Origin: Aquibium microcysteis
GTDB lineage: Bacteria > Pseudomonadota > Alphaproteobacteria > Rhizobiales > Rhizobiaceae
Direction of reading: 5' to 3'
Length of the DNA stretch: 64,000 nucleotides
NCBI RefSeq assembly: GCF_014495845.1
Contig: NZ_CP061080.1
Span: 423,001-487,000, forward strand
The notes under the pieces are model-generated. The model was not told the origin of the DNA. It ran no database searches and saw only the letters and a program-made list of their open reading frames with translations. Position 1 is the stretch's first letter, and each line of letters begins with the position of its first letter. A program made the position numbers and the translations under genes. Shown in pieces: positions 35,443 through 43,540 of the stretch.

Positions 35443-35514
35443 CGGCGGAGCGCCGCGCGCGGCCTCGCCCGCGCCCGACGCTCGGTCACATTCGTTTCAG
35501 GGAAGGGCGGTCTG

Positions 35515-36696
35515 ATGGCCTCGAAGTATTCCAACATGACGATCCGCGCCTATCGCCGCGAGAACGGCCGCGTCGGCGTGCGCAACCATGTCGTCATCCT
35601 GCCGGTCGACGACATCTCCAACGCCGCCTGCGAGGCAGTGGCCAACAACATCAAGGGCACGATGGCCCTGCCGCACGCCTATGGCCGGCTGCAGTTCGGT
35701 GCCGACCTCGACCTGCACTTCCGCACCATGATCGGCACCGGCGCCAATCCCAACGTGGCGGCCGTGGTGGTCATCGGCATCGAGCCGGGCTGGACCAAGC
35801 GCATCGTCGACGGCATCGCCGCCACCGGCAAGCCGGTCGCCGGCTTCTCGATCGAGCAGAACGGCGACCTCAGGACCATCATGGACGCCAGCCGCGCGGC
35901 CAAGGACTTCGTCCACTATGCGACCGAACTCCAGCGCGAGGAATGCTCGATCTCCGAGCTCTGGGTCTCGACCAAATGCGGCGAGAGCGACACCACGACC
36001 GGCCTCGGCTCCTGCCCGACGGTCGGCAACATGTACGACAAGCTGCTGCCGGAGGGCATCTACGGCTGCTTCGGCGAGACGTCCGAGATCACCGGCGCCG
36101 AGCACATCGCCAAGGCCCGCGCGATCAACCCGGAGGTGGGCGAGCGCTGGTACGCGATGTGGAAGGGCTACCAGGAGGACGTGATCGAGCAGTTCAAGAC
36201 CGACGACCTTTCGGAGAGCCAGCCGACGCGCGGCAACATCGAGGGCGGGCTGACGACCATCGAGGAGAAGGCGCTGGGCAATCTGGAGAAGATCGGCCGC
36301 ACCTCGCGCTACATCGACATCCTGGAGCCTGCCGAGACGCCGAAATCGGGCAGGGGCCTCTATTTCATGGACAGCTCGTCGGCCGCGGCCGAATGCGTGA
36401 CGCTGATGGCGGCCGGCGGCTTCGTCATCCACACCTTCCCGACGGGGCAGGGCAACGTGGTCGGCAACCCGATCGTGCCGGTCATCAAGATCACCGCCAA
36501 CCCGCGCACGGTGCGCACCATGGGCGAGCATGTCGACGTCGACGTCTCGGGAATCCTGCGCCGCGAGATGACCATCGACGAGGCCGGCGACGCGCTGATC
36601 GACATGATCGTGCGCACCGCCAACGGCCGCAGCACGGCGGCCGAGGCGCTGGGGCATCGGGAATTCGTGATGACGAAGCTCTACCGGAGCGCGTGA
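35515..36696 (+). CDS. suyB: (2R)-sulfolactate sulfo-lyase large subunit SuyB
   Basis: A 393-residue UxaA-family lyase subunit. Diagnostic stretches include [20 protein letters not shown] near the start, [17 protein letters not shown] near residue 155, [20 protein letters not shown] and [19 protein letters not shown]. The KCGESD region holds the probable iron-binding Cys. The whole length matches SuyB, which with SuyA splits (R)-sulfolactate to pyruvate and sulfite. Released sulfite would be detoxified by SoeABC encoded at 13.7-18.5 kb. Downstream the coding strand is interrupted by the opposite-strand hepT-mntA pair before slcC. Confidence 0.9.
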   Translation: MASKYSNMTIRAYRRENGRVGVRNHVVILPVDDISNAACEAVANNIKGTMALPHAYGRLQFGADLDLHFRTMIGTGANPNVAAVVVIGIEPGWTKRIVDGIAATGKPVAGFSIEQNGDLRTIMDASRAAKDFVHYATELQREECSISELWVSTKCGESDTTTGLGSCPTVGNMYDKLLPEGIYGCFGETSEITGAEHIAKARAINPEVGERWYAMWKGYQEDVIEQFKTDDLSESQPTRGNIEGGLTTIEEKALGNLEKIGRTSRYIDILEPAETPKSGRGLYFMDSSSAAAECVTLMAAGGFVIHTFPTGQGNVVGNPIVPVIKITANPRTVRTMGEHVDVDVSGILRREMTIDEAGDALIDMIVRTANGRSTAAEALGHREFVMTKLYRSA

Positions 36697-36699
36697 GGG

Positions 36700-37053
36700 T
36701 CAGGTGCGTTGAATGCCGGACTTTGCGAGCATCTGGAGCATCGTGTGGCGGAGCGCTGGCAGTTCCAGCTCATAGATATTCCAGAGGACATCGGTCCGGA
36801 TCGCGAAGTACCCGTGCCTGATGCGATTTCCGATGCCGGCAATCTCGCCCCATTCGATCATGGGAGAAGCCCGTTTGTAGGTCTCTGGAATGTTGCCCGA
36901 CGCCTCGCTGATAATCATCACGAAATGACTGACCGCACCCTGACGCATACGGTCATTTTCGAACGCGGATCGGTTGACGCCGGAAAGTGTGCTGTTGATG
37001 TCGTCGATGGCGTCGATGATATCCTCCAGCCAGTCGGTGTCGAGGCGCTTCAT
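36700..37053 (-). CDS. hepT: HepT-type toxin (DUF86) with changed active-site motif
   Basis: A 117-residue HEPN-domain protein, the toxin half of a HepT-MntA module. The HEPN catalytic motif is Rx4HxY in active members; here the segment is AGIGNRIRHGYF, so the His and Tyr remain but the Arg position is Gly (GGA instead of CGA). The Tyr is the residue normally AMPylated by MntA. Its ATG overlaps the mntA stop by one base (TGATG). It lies four bases after suyB on the opposite strand. A weakened or inactive ribonuclease is likely. Confidence 0.83.
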   Translation of the reverse strand: MKRLDTDWLEDIIDAIDDINSTLSGVNRSAFENDRMRQGAVSHFVMIISEASGNIPETYKRASPMIEWGEIAGIGNRIRHGYFAIRTDVLWNIYELELPALRHTMLQMLAKSGIQRT

Positions 37054-37352
37054 CAGAACACCGTCAGGAGATCGTCGGAAATCCTCTGCTTGAAGCGGGG
37101 CTTCATCTGGGCCGACTCGTCGATCAATCGCGTCTCAATTCCGAGTTCGTCGGACAAATCCGGTCCGATCCCGAAGAAGTCGAAGCCTGATGCGTTCGGC
37201 GGCGGATCATACTCCACCAGCAGGTCCAGGTCGCTGTCCTCGCGGTTGTCGCCGCGGGCGCGCGAGCCGAACATCTGCAGGCGCGTGATGCCGCGGGCTC
37301 GGAGCGCCGGCTCCATCTCCTTCAGCCGGGCGATGATCTCGTCGCGGGTCAT
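37053..37352 (-). CDS. mntA: MntA-type antitoxin, minimal nucleotidyltransferase
   Basis: A 99-residue minimal nucleotidyltransferase. The motif MFGSRARGDNREDSDLDLLV contains GSx10DxD, the catalytic site that AMPylates the partner HepT toxin on a Tyr. The C-terminal part (DELGIETRLIDESAQMKPRF) is shorter than usual family tails but plausible. It precedes hepT in a two-gene leftward operon placed between suyB and slcC. Confidence 0.87.
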   Translation of the reverse strand: MTRDEIIARLKEMEPALRARGITRLQMFGSRARGDNREDSDLDLLVEYDPPPNASGFDFFGIGPDLSDELGIETRLIDESAQMKPRFKQRISDDLLTVF

Positions 37353-37498
37353 GGCGGGTGGCCGTGGTTCGTCTCGGGACCCTTCGAATATAGTGCATTT
37401 CCAGCCGTTACGCGAGCCGGCCGGACGCGCGGCGTGTCGGGGGAGTGCCGATGCGGCATTCGTCCGACATGCGGCGAGCGATCGCGAGGGAGGCGCAC

Positions 37499-38428
37499 AT
37501 GCCTGACGTCGTCATCACCGAATTCATGGACGAGGCGGCCGTCGGCCGGCTGAAGGCCCGCTTCGACACGCTCTACGACCCGGCGCTCGTCGACCGGCCG
37601 GACGATCTGCGCGCCGCCGTGGTCAGCGCACGGGCGCTGATCGTCCGCAACCGCACGCAGGTGCGCGGCGCGCTGCTGGACGCGGCGACGTCCCTGACCT
37701 GCGTCGGCCGCCTGGGCGTCGGGCTCGACAACATCGACGTCGACGCCTGCCGGGCGCGCGGCATCGCGGTCTGTCCCGCCACCGGCGCCAATGATCTCTC
37801 GGTGGCCGAATACGTCATGGCGGCGGCGATGACGCTGCTGCGCGGCGCCTTCTTCGCCTCGGCAGACGTGGCGGGCGGCGCCTGGCCGCGCCAGAGGCTG
37901 ATCGGCCGCGAACTGGCGGGCAGGACGATGGGGCTCGTCGGCCTCGGCGCGATCGCCCGCGAGGTCGCCTGGCGGGCGCAGGCCTTCGGCATGACCGTAT
38001 TGGCATACGATCCCATGCTGATGGCCGATCATCCCGCCTGGCAGCTGGCGCGCAACGTCTCGCTGGACGGCCTGCTCAGCCTGTCCGACGTCGTCAGCCT
38101 GCACGTGCCCCTGACGGACGCGACCCGCAACATGATCGATGCCGCCCGGATCGCGGCGATGAAGCCCGACGCCGTCCTGATCAACGCCGCGCGCGGCGGG
38201 GTGGTCGACGAGGCGGCGCTGGCGACGGCACTGCGGGAGAAGCGGCTGGGCGGCGCGGCGCTCGACGTCTTCGCCGAGGAGCCGCTGTCGGCGGCCGGCG
38301 GCGAGCGGTTCAGGGGCATCGATAACCTGATCCTCACCCCGCACGTCGCCGGCGTCACCGTCGAATCCAACGTGCGCGTGTCGGAACTGATCGCCGGTAC
38401 CGTCATCGCCCATCTGGAGAAGGCCTGA
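37499..38428 (+). CDS. slcC: (S)-sulfolactate dehydrogenase SlcC
   Basis: A 309-residue D-2-hydroxyacid dehydrogenase. NAD-binding motif GLVGLGAIAREVAWRAQ near residue 143, and the catalytic triad Arg (NAARGGVVDE), Glu (FAEEPL) and His (LTPHVAGVT). The N-terminus PDVVITEFMDEAAV and GVGLDNIDVDACRARGIAV resemble SlcC. It oxidises (S)-sulfolactate to sulfopyruvate; ComC then reduces it to the (R) form used by SuyAB. Start at 37499 with GGGAGG five bases upstream; an earlier ATG at 37451 is less well supported. The stop overlaps the comC start by one base (TGATG). Confidence 0.85.
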   Translation: MPDVVITEFMDEAAVGRLKARFDTLYDPALVDRPDDLRAAVVSARALIVRNRTQVRGALLDAATSLTCVGRLGVGLDNIDVDACRARGIAVCPATGANDLSVAEYVMAAAMTLLRGAFFASADVAGGAWPRQRLIGRELAGRTMGLVGLGAIAREVAWRAQAFGMTVLAYDPMLMADHPAWQLARNVSLDGLLSLSDVVSLHVPLTDATRNMIDAARIAAMKPDAVLINAARGGVVDEAALATALREKRLGGAALDVFAEEPLSAAGGERFRGIDNLILTPHVAGVTVESNVRVSELIAGTVIAHLEKA

Positions 38429-39435
38429 TGCCGGACACCACGCTCACGATCGCCGGGGCGCACGCGCTGGTCTGCGCGGCGCTGACGGCGTCGAGGACGT
38501 CTGTGGAGAACGCCGCGATCGTCGCCGACGCGCTGATCGGCGCCGAGCTCGCCGGGCAGGGTGGGCATGGCCTGCGCCGGGTGCCGGCCTACGCCGCGCA
38601 GGCCAGGGCCGGCAAGGTCGACGGCCATGCCGTGCCGACCGCCACCCGCGTCCGTCCGGGCGCCGTGGCGATCGACGCCGCGAGCGGCTTCGCCTATCCG
38701 GCCCTCGAGCTTGCGGCGCGCGAACTCGCCGCCATGGCGCCGGCGCAGGGCATCGCCGCCGCCGGCATCCGCCGTTCGCATCACGCGGGGGTCGCCGGCC
38801 TGACGGTGGAGGCGCTGGCCGAGAAGGGCCTGGTGGCGCTGCTCTTTTCCAACGCGCCGGCCGCCATCGCGCCCTGGGGCGGACGCCGTCCGCTCTTCGG
38901 CACCGATCCGATCGCCTTCGCCTGCCCGACGGCCGACGGGGAGACCATCGTCGTCGACGTCTCGATGTCGAAGGTCGCGCGCGGACGGATCATGGCGGCG
39001 AACCAGAAGAACGAGCCGATCCCGGAAGGCTGGGCTCTCGACGTCGACGGCCATCCGACCACCGACGCGAAGGCGGCGCTCGCCGGCACGATGGTGCCGC
39101 TCGGCGATGCCAAGGGCACGGCGCTGGCGCTGATGGTGGAACTGCTCTGTGCCGGGCTGACGGGCGCGAACTACGGCTACGAGCAGACCTCCTTCTTCGA
39201 TGCCGAGGGGGAGGCGCCCGGAACGGGGCAGCTGCTGATCGCCATCGATCCCGAAACCTTCGGCGGCACCCGGGCGTTGGACCGCTTCGCGGCGATGGCG
39301 GCGATGGTTGCCGGCACCGACGGCGCCCGGTTGCCAGGGTCGAGGCGGCAGGCTATTCGTGACCGCCTCCGGCGCGACGGCCTTTCGGTCGAGACCGCGC
39401 TCGTCAGGGAAATCGAAGTGTTGGCCGCCGGCTGA
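38428..39435 (+). CDS. comC: (R)-sulfolactate dehydrogenase ComC (malate/L-lactate dehydrogenase family)
   Basis: A 335-residue NAD(P)-dependent oxidoreductase of the Ldh2/YlbC family. Conserved parts: GQGGHGLRRVPAYAAQA near residue 43, the catalytic-His segment IRRSHHAGVAG near 112, GTDPIAFACPT and the glycine-rich GDAKGTALALMVELL. In sulfolactate clusters this family is ComC, converting sulfopyruvate to (R)-sulfolactate. Translationally coupled to slcC; the pair epimerises sulfolactate. Family members also act on ureidoglycolate or other 2-hydroxyacids, so the name rests on context. Confidence 0.83.
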   Translation: MPDTTLTIAGAHALVCAALTASRTSVENAAIVADALIGAELAGQGGHGLRRVPAYAAQARAGKVDGHAVPTATRVRPGAVAIDAASGFAYPALELAARELAAMAPAQGIAAAGIRRSHHAGVAGLTVEALAEKGLVALLFSNAPAAIAPWGGRRPLFGTDPIAFACPTADGETIVVDVSMSKVARGRIMAANQKNEPIPEGWALDVDGHPTTDAKAALAGTMVPLGDAKGTALALMVELLCAGLTGANYGYEQTSFFDAEGEAPGTGQLLIAIDPETFGGTRALDRFAAMAAMVAGTDGARLPGSRRQAIRDRLRRDGLSVETALVREIEVLAAG

Positions 39436-39454
39436 GGCGGCAGGAGGCGTACCG

Positions 39455-40912
39455 ATGCTGCAGAAATCCAACCACTACATGCGACAGGCCAATCTGATCG
39501 GCGGCGAGTGGGTCCAGGCCGATTCCGGTGCGACGATCGACGTGACCAATCCGGCCAACGGCCAGAAGCTCGGCACCGTGCCGAAATCCGGCAAGGCCGA
39601 GACCCGCCGCGCCATCGAGGCGGCCGACAAGGCCTTCCGGACCTTCCGCAAGACGACCGCCAACGAGCGCTCCAAGATGCTGCGCAAGCTGCACGACCTG
39701 ATCCTGGAGAACCAGGATGCGCTGGCCGAGCTGCTCACGCTGGAGCAGGGCAAGTCGCTGGCCGAGGCCAAGGGCGAGGTCGGCGCGTCGGCCGCCTACG
39801 TGCTCTGGTTTGCCGAGGAGGCGCGCCGCACCTATGGCGACGTCGTGCCGTCGCCCTGGGCCGACCGCCGCATCATCGTCACGCGCGAGCCGGTCGGCGT
39901 CATCGCCGCCATCACGCCGTGGAACTTCCCGTCCTCGATGCTGGCCCGCAAGATCGGCCCGGCGATCGCCGCCGGCTGCACCACCGTCGTCAAGCCCGCG
40001 TCGCAGACGCCCTATTCGGGCCTCGCCTGGGGTGCGCTGTGCGAGGAGGCCGGCATTCCGGCCGGCGTGGTCAACATCGTCACCGGCTCGGCCGGCGAGA
40101 TCGGCGACGAGATCTGCGCCAACCCGCTGGTCAAGAAGATCACCTTCACCGGCTCGACCGAGGTCGGCAAGATCCTGATCGAGAAGTCGGCGGCGACCGT
40201 CAAGAAGGTCTCGATGGAACTCGGCGGCAACGCGCCGTTCCTCGTGTTCGACGATGCCGACGTCGACCGCGCCGTCGAGGGCGCCATGGTCGCCAAGTAC
40301 CGCAATTCCGGCCAGACCTGCGTCTGCACCAACCGCTTCTTCGTCCAGGCCGGCGTCTACGACGCCTTCGTGGAGAAGCTCGCCGCCGCGTCGGCGAAGC
40401 TCAAGGTCGGCCCCGGCATCGATGCCGGCGTGCAGCAGGGACCGCTGATCGACGGCAAGGCGGTCGAGAAGGTCGAGGAACTGATCGGCGACGCCACCGC
40501 CAAGGGCGGCACGGTGGTCACCGGCGGCAAGCGTCACGCGCTCGGCGGCTCCTTCTTCGAGCCGACGGTGATTTCGGGCGCCACGCCCGACATGCGCTTC
40601 ATGAAGGAGGAGATCTTCGGCCCCGTCGCACCGGTGTTCCGGTTCGAGACCGAGGAAGAGGCCGTCGCGCTCGCCAACGACACCGAATACGGCCTCGCCT
40701 GCTATTTCTACAGCTCCGACCTCGGCCGCGTCTTCCGGGTCATGGAGACCCTGAAATACGGCATGGTCGGCGTCAACGAAGGCCTGATCACCACCCCCGA
40801 GGCGCCCTTCGGCGGCGTCAAGGAAAGCGGCCTCGGCCGCGAGGGTGGACACCAGGGCATCGAGGACTATCTCGACACCAAATACGTCTGCATCGGCGGC
40901 CTCGGCCTCTGA
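39455..40912 (+). CDS. NAD(P)-dependent aldehyde dehydrogenase, probable sulfolactaldehyde dehydrogenase
   Basis: A 485-residue succinate-semialdehyde-type aldehyde dehydrogenase. Cofactor segment ITPWNFPSSMLARKIGPA near residue 155, FTGSTEVGK, catalytic Glu in SMELGGNAP and catalytic Cys in NSGQTCVCTNRF near residue 290. This GabD-like family provides sulfolactaldehyde dehydrogenases (SlaB-type) in sulfoglycolysis. It would oxidise the aldolase product to (S)-sulfolactate, which SlcC takes on. GGAGG lies seven bases before the ATG at 39455, and the gene is 19 bases after comC in the same operon. Confidence 0.85.
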   Translation: MLQKSNHYMRQANLIGGEWVQADSGATIDVTNPANGQKLGTVPKSGKAETRRAIEAADKAFRTFRKTTANERSKMLRKLHDLILENQDALAELLTLEQGKSLAEAKGEVGASAAYVLWFAEEARRTYGDVVPSPWADRRIIVTREPVGVIAAITPWNFPSSMLARKIGPAIAAGCTTVVKPASQTPYSGLAWGALCEEAGIPAGVVNIVTGSAGEIGDEICANPLVKKITFTGSTEVGKILIEKSAATVKKVSMELGGNAPFLVFDDADVDRAVEGAMVAKYRNSGQTCVCTNRFFVQAGVYDAFVEKLAAASAKLKVGPGIDAGVQQGPLIDGKAVEKVEELIGDATAKGGTVVTGGKRHALGGSFFEPTVISGATPDMRFMKEEIFGPVAPVFRFETEEEAVALANDTEYGLACYFYSSDLGRVFRVMETLKYGMVGVNEGLITTPEAPFGGVKESGLGREGGHQGIEDYLDTKYVCIGGLGL

Positions 40913-40980
40913 TCGGCGCCTGAACGGGCAGGGCGCCCCCGGCAACGGCGCCCGCATCGTCTGGCTGAGGGGAGCGGCGA

Positions 40981-42000
40981 ATGGCGGATGTCGAGGAGTT
41001 CGGGACCACGCCCGAGGGCGAGCCCGTGCACCGCGTCGAGATCAGGGGCGGCGGGCTGACCGCCCGCATCCTCACCTGGGGGGCGGTGGTTCAGGACCTG
41101 CGGCTGGCCGAGCACGACGCGCCGCTGGTGCTGGGCTTCGAGCGCTTCGAGGACTACCCGGTCCATTCCGCCTATTTCGGCGCCATCGCCGGTCGCTACG
41201 CCAACCGCATCGCCGGCGGCCGCTTCACCATCGAGGGCCAGCGGTTTCAGGCCGACACCAACTTCCTCGGCAGGCACACGCTGCATGGCGGCGCGAAGGG
41301 GACCGGCAAGCGCGTCTGGCGGCTCGCCGATCGCGGGACCGATTTCGTCACCCTGGCGCTCACCGACCCGGACGGCGCGATGGGCTTTCCGGGCAACCTC
41401 GAGATCGTCTGCACCTACCGGCTGAAGCTGCCCGGCGCGCTCTCGGTCCAGCTGTCGGCCACCACCGACCAGCCGACGCTGTGCAACCTCGCGCACCACT
41501 CCTATTTCAACCTGAACGACGGCGGCATGAACGACGTGCTCGGCCACCGGCTGATGATGCCGGCGCAGGCCTACACGCCCGTCGACGAGGACCTGATCCC
41601 GACGGGCGTCGTGCAGCCGGTGGAAGGCACGCCGTTCGATTTCCTGCTGCCGCGGCCGATCGGCATGAAGGTGGATGGCGAGCAGGTTATCTACGACCAC
41701 AATTTCTGCATCGCCGCCGCGCGCGGCCCGCTCCGGCAGATGGCCTGGGCGCAGGGGCCGAATTCGGGCGTCGAGATGGAGGTCTGGTCGACCGAGCCCG
41801 GCCTGCAGTTCTACGCCGGCCACAAGGTCGCCCGCACGGTCCCCGGCCTCGGCGGCCGCACCTACGGGGCCTATGCCGGCTTCGCCATGGAGCCGCAGGT
41901 CTGGCCCGATTCGCCGAACCGGCCGTACTTCCCGCAGGCGCTCCTCTATCCCGGCGACCGCTACCGCCAGACGACGGAGTATCGCTTCAGGCTGGGATAG
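40981..42000 (+). CDS. Aldose 1-epimerase, possible sulfoquinovose mutarotase
   Basis: A 339-residue galactose-mutarotase-like protein. Catalytic residues are visible: His in GRHTLHGGAKG near residue 100, His in LAHHSYFNLND near 172, and a C-terminal Glu region (TTEYRFRLG). The family speeds interconversion of alpha and beta anomers. As the last gene of the slcC-comC-aldehyde dehydrogenase operon it may act on sulfoquinovose, as the E. coli YihR mutarotase does, though a general aldose substrate is possible. Its 3' end overlaps the convergent sugar kinase gene by 14 bases. Confidence 0.83.
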   Translation: MADVEEFGTTPEGEPVHRVEIRGGGLTARILTWGAVVQDLRLAEHDAPLVLGFERFEDYPVHSAYFGAIAGRYANRIAGGRFTIEGQRFQADTNFLGRHTLHGGAKGTGKRVWRLADRGTDFVTLALTDPDGAMGFPGNLEIVCTYRLKLPGALSVQLSATTDQPTLCNLAHHSYFNLNDGGMNDVLGHRLMMPAQAYTPVDEDLIPTGVVQPVEGTPFDFLLPRPIGMKVDGEQVIYDHNFCIAAARGPLRQMAWAQGPNSGVEMEVWSTEPGLQFYAGHKVARTVPGLGGRTYGAYAGFAMEPQVWPDSPNRPYFPQALLYPGDRYRQTTEYRFRLG

Positions 42001-42928
42001 TTCCCGTCGCGAAGGCCTGCCGCAGCACCTCGAACGGCGCCAGCGCCCCGCGCACCTGGACGACGGCGGCGGCGACCGCGTGCGCCTTGCGAACGGCGCG
42101 GTCGGGCGCATCGCCGGCGAGGCGGGCGGCGAGGTAGCCGCCGTTGAAGCTGTCGCCGGCCCCGGTTGTGTCGACCGGATTTTCCACGCCGACCGCCGGA
42201 ATCGTCTCGTTTCCGTCGGCCCAGACCACCAGTGCTGGATCGGCGCCGTCCTTGACCACGATCTCGGAGACGCCCGCCTGCTTCAGCCGCGTGGCGGTGT
42301 CGGCGGGCATCGCGTCGCCGAACAGCGCCTGTTCGTCCGGGAAGGTGGGCAGCGCGACGTCGCAGACGGCGAGCGCCTCGCCGATCGCTGTGCGGGCCGC
42401 ATCGGCGGAGGACCAGAGCCGCGGGCGGTAATTCGGGTCGAAGGCGACGCGGGCACCGGCCCGGCGCGCGTCTGCGATAGCGGCGAGCAGCGTCCGGCGC
42501 GACCCTTCGTCCAGGATGGCGAGCGTGATGCCCGAAAAATAGACCAGCGCGCGGTCCGGCAGCGAGGCGGCGAGTGCCGCGGGATCGTCGGCGAGCCGCC
42601 GCGCCGCGGCATCGGCGCGCCAGTAGGTGAAGGAGCGCTCGGCGCCGGTGAGCGTGATGGCGTAGAGGCCGGGCCGCGCGCCGGGGATGACCAGGCTCGC
42701 CGCGATGCCGATGCCGGCGTCCCGCATGAAGGCGATCTGCCGCTCCGAGAACGGATCGTCGCCGAAGGCGCTGACATAGTCTGCCGGACGGGAAGCGTCC
42801 GTCAGCGCGCGCAGCGCCCAGAGCGTGTTGAACGTGTCGCCGGCAAAGCCCATGCGCCAGGCGTCGCCGCCGGTGCCGGACAGTTCCAGCATGCATTCGC
42901 CGATCGACGCGATCCCCTGGCCTGCCAT
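41987..42928 (-). CDS. PfkB-family sugar kinase, KDG-kinase-like
   Basis: A 313-residue ribokinase-family protein resembling 2-keto-3-deoxygluconate kinase: IGECMLELSG start, MGFAGDTFNTLWALR near residue 27, SFTYWRADAAARRL (sugar-acid contact region) and the ATP motif DTTGAGDSFNGGYLAARL. It lacks the lysine/arginine set seen in the YihV-type kinase at 23622, so it is not a second sulfofructose kinase. ATG at 42928. It is transcribed toward the mutarotase gene and stands alone; role likely in hexuronate or sugar-acid catabolism, perhaps with the enzymes at 56-61 kb. Confidence 0.82.
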   Translation of the reverse strand: MAGQGIASIGECMLELSGTGGDAWRMGFAGDTFNTLWALRALTDASRPADYVSAFGDDPFSERQIAFMRDAGIGIAASLVIPGARPGLYAITLTGAERSFTYWRADAAARRLADDPAALAASLPDRALVYFSGITLAILDEGSRRTLLAAIADARRAGARVAFDPNYRPRLWSSADAARTAIGEALAVCDVALPTFPDEQALFGDAMPADTATRLKQAGVSEIVVKDGADPALVVWADGNETIPAVGVENPVDTTGAGDSFNGGYLAARLAGDAPDRAVRKAHAVAAAVVQVRGALAPFEVLRQAFATGTIPA

Positions 42929-43104
42929 GTGTCTCTCCCTTTGCGGCTCCTCTACACGTGCAGCCGAGCGAAGGCGAGGGCGTCGACGTCCGGCCTTGAC
43001 CTTCCCGTGACGGGAAGCCTTAGGGTCCGTCTCGTGATGCGGGAGGGACAGGCTCCGGCATCGGGCAAGCCGCCGCCGGCGCGGCCGTGCAGTTTGGAAC
43101 GACC

Positions 43105-43533
43105 ATGAAGAAGCTGATCTACGTCCTCGTTGCCGTCGTGGTTCTCGCCGCCGCCTTCGTCGGCTGGCGCATGATGATGCCGCCGCCGAACGACCTCGAT
43201 CTCGCCCGTTCCAAACCGACGGAGGCCGGCACGTTCGTGGTCGCCGTTGCACCGGAGAGCGAACCGCTGCGCCAGGGGCCGCTGCACAGCTGGATCGTAA
43301 CCGTGACGACGCCTGCCGGCGCGCCGGTGGAGGACGCGACGATCGCGGTCGACGGCGGCATGCCGCAGCACGGCCACGGCCTGCCGACCGCGCCTGCCGT
43401 GACCGCCGCGCTCGGCGACGGCCGCTACCGCATCGAGGGCGTTCGCTTCAACATGAGCGGCTGGTGGGAACTGAAGCTCGCCATCTCCGCCGGCGGCGCC
43501 AGCGACGCCGTCACCTTCAACCTCGTCCTGTGA
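43105..43533 (+). CDS. Membrane-anchored FixH/YtkA-like protein
   Basis: A 142-residue protein with one N-terminal transmembrane helix (LIYVLVAVVVLAAAFVGW) and a periplasmic immunoglobulin-like domain of the FixH/YtkA type: SWIVTVTTPAGAPVEDATI and MPQHGHGLPT, with His and Met residues typical of copper-related domains. The di-heme peroxidase gene follows seven bases after its stop, so the two are probably one operon. Function unknown; a copper-chaperone or partner role is inference only. Confidence 0.72.
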   Translation: MKKLIYVLVAVVVLAAAFVGWRMMMPPPNDLDLARSKPTEAGTFVVAVAPESEPLRQGPLHSWIVTVTTPAGAPVEDATIAVDGGMPQHGHGLPTAPAVTAALGDGRYRIEGVRFNMSGWWELKLAISAGGASDAVTFNLVL

Positions 43534-43540
43534 GGCGGCC

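Noticed and set aside
35155..36696. Altronate/galactarate dehydratase (UxaA) for the SAF-domain and large-subunit genes
   Set aside because: The two-gene form, the KTKRW end of the small subunit and the slcC/comC neighbours fit SuyAB better.
41987..42928. Sulfo-Entner-Doudoroff pathway based on the KDG-like kinase
   Set aside because: No sulfogluconate dehydratase, lactonase or KDSG aldolase is present, and sulfo-ED does not need a kinase.
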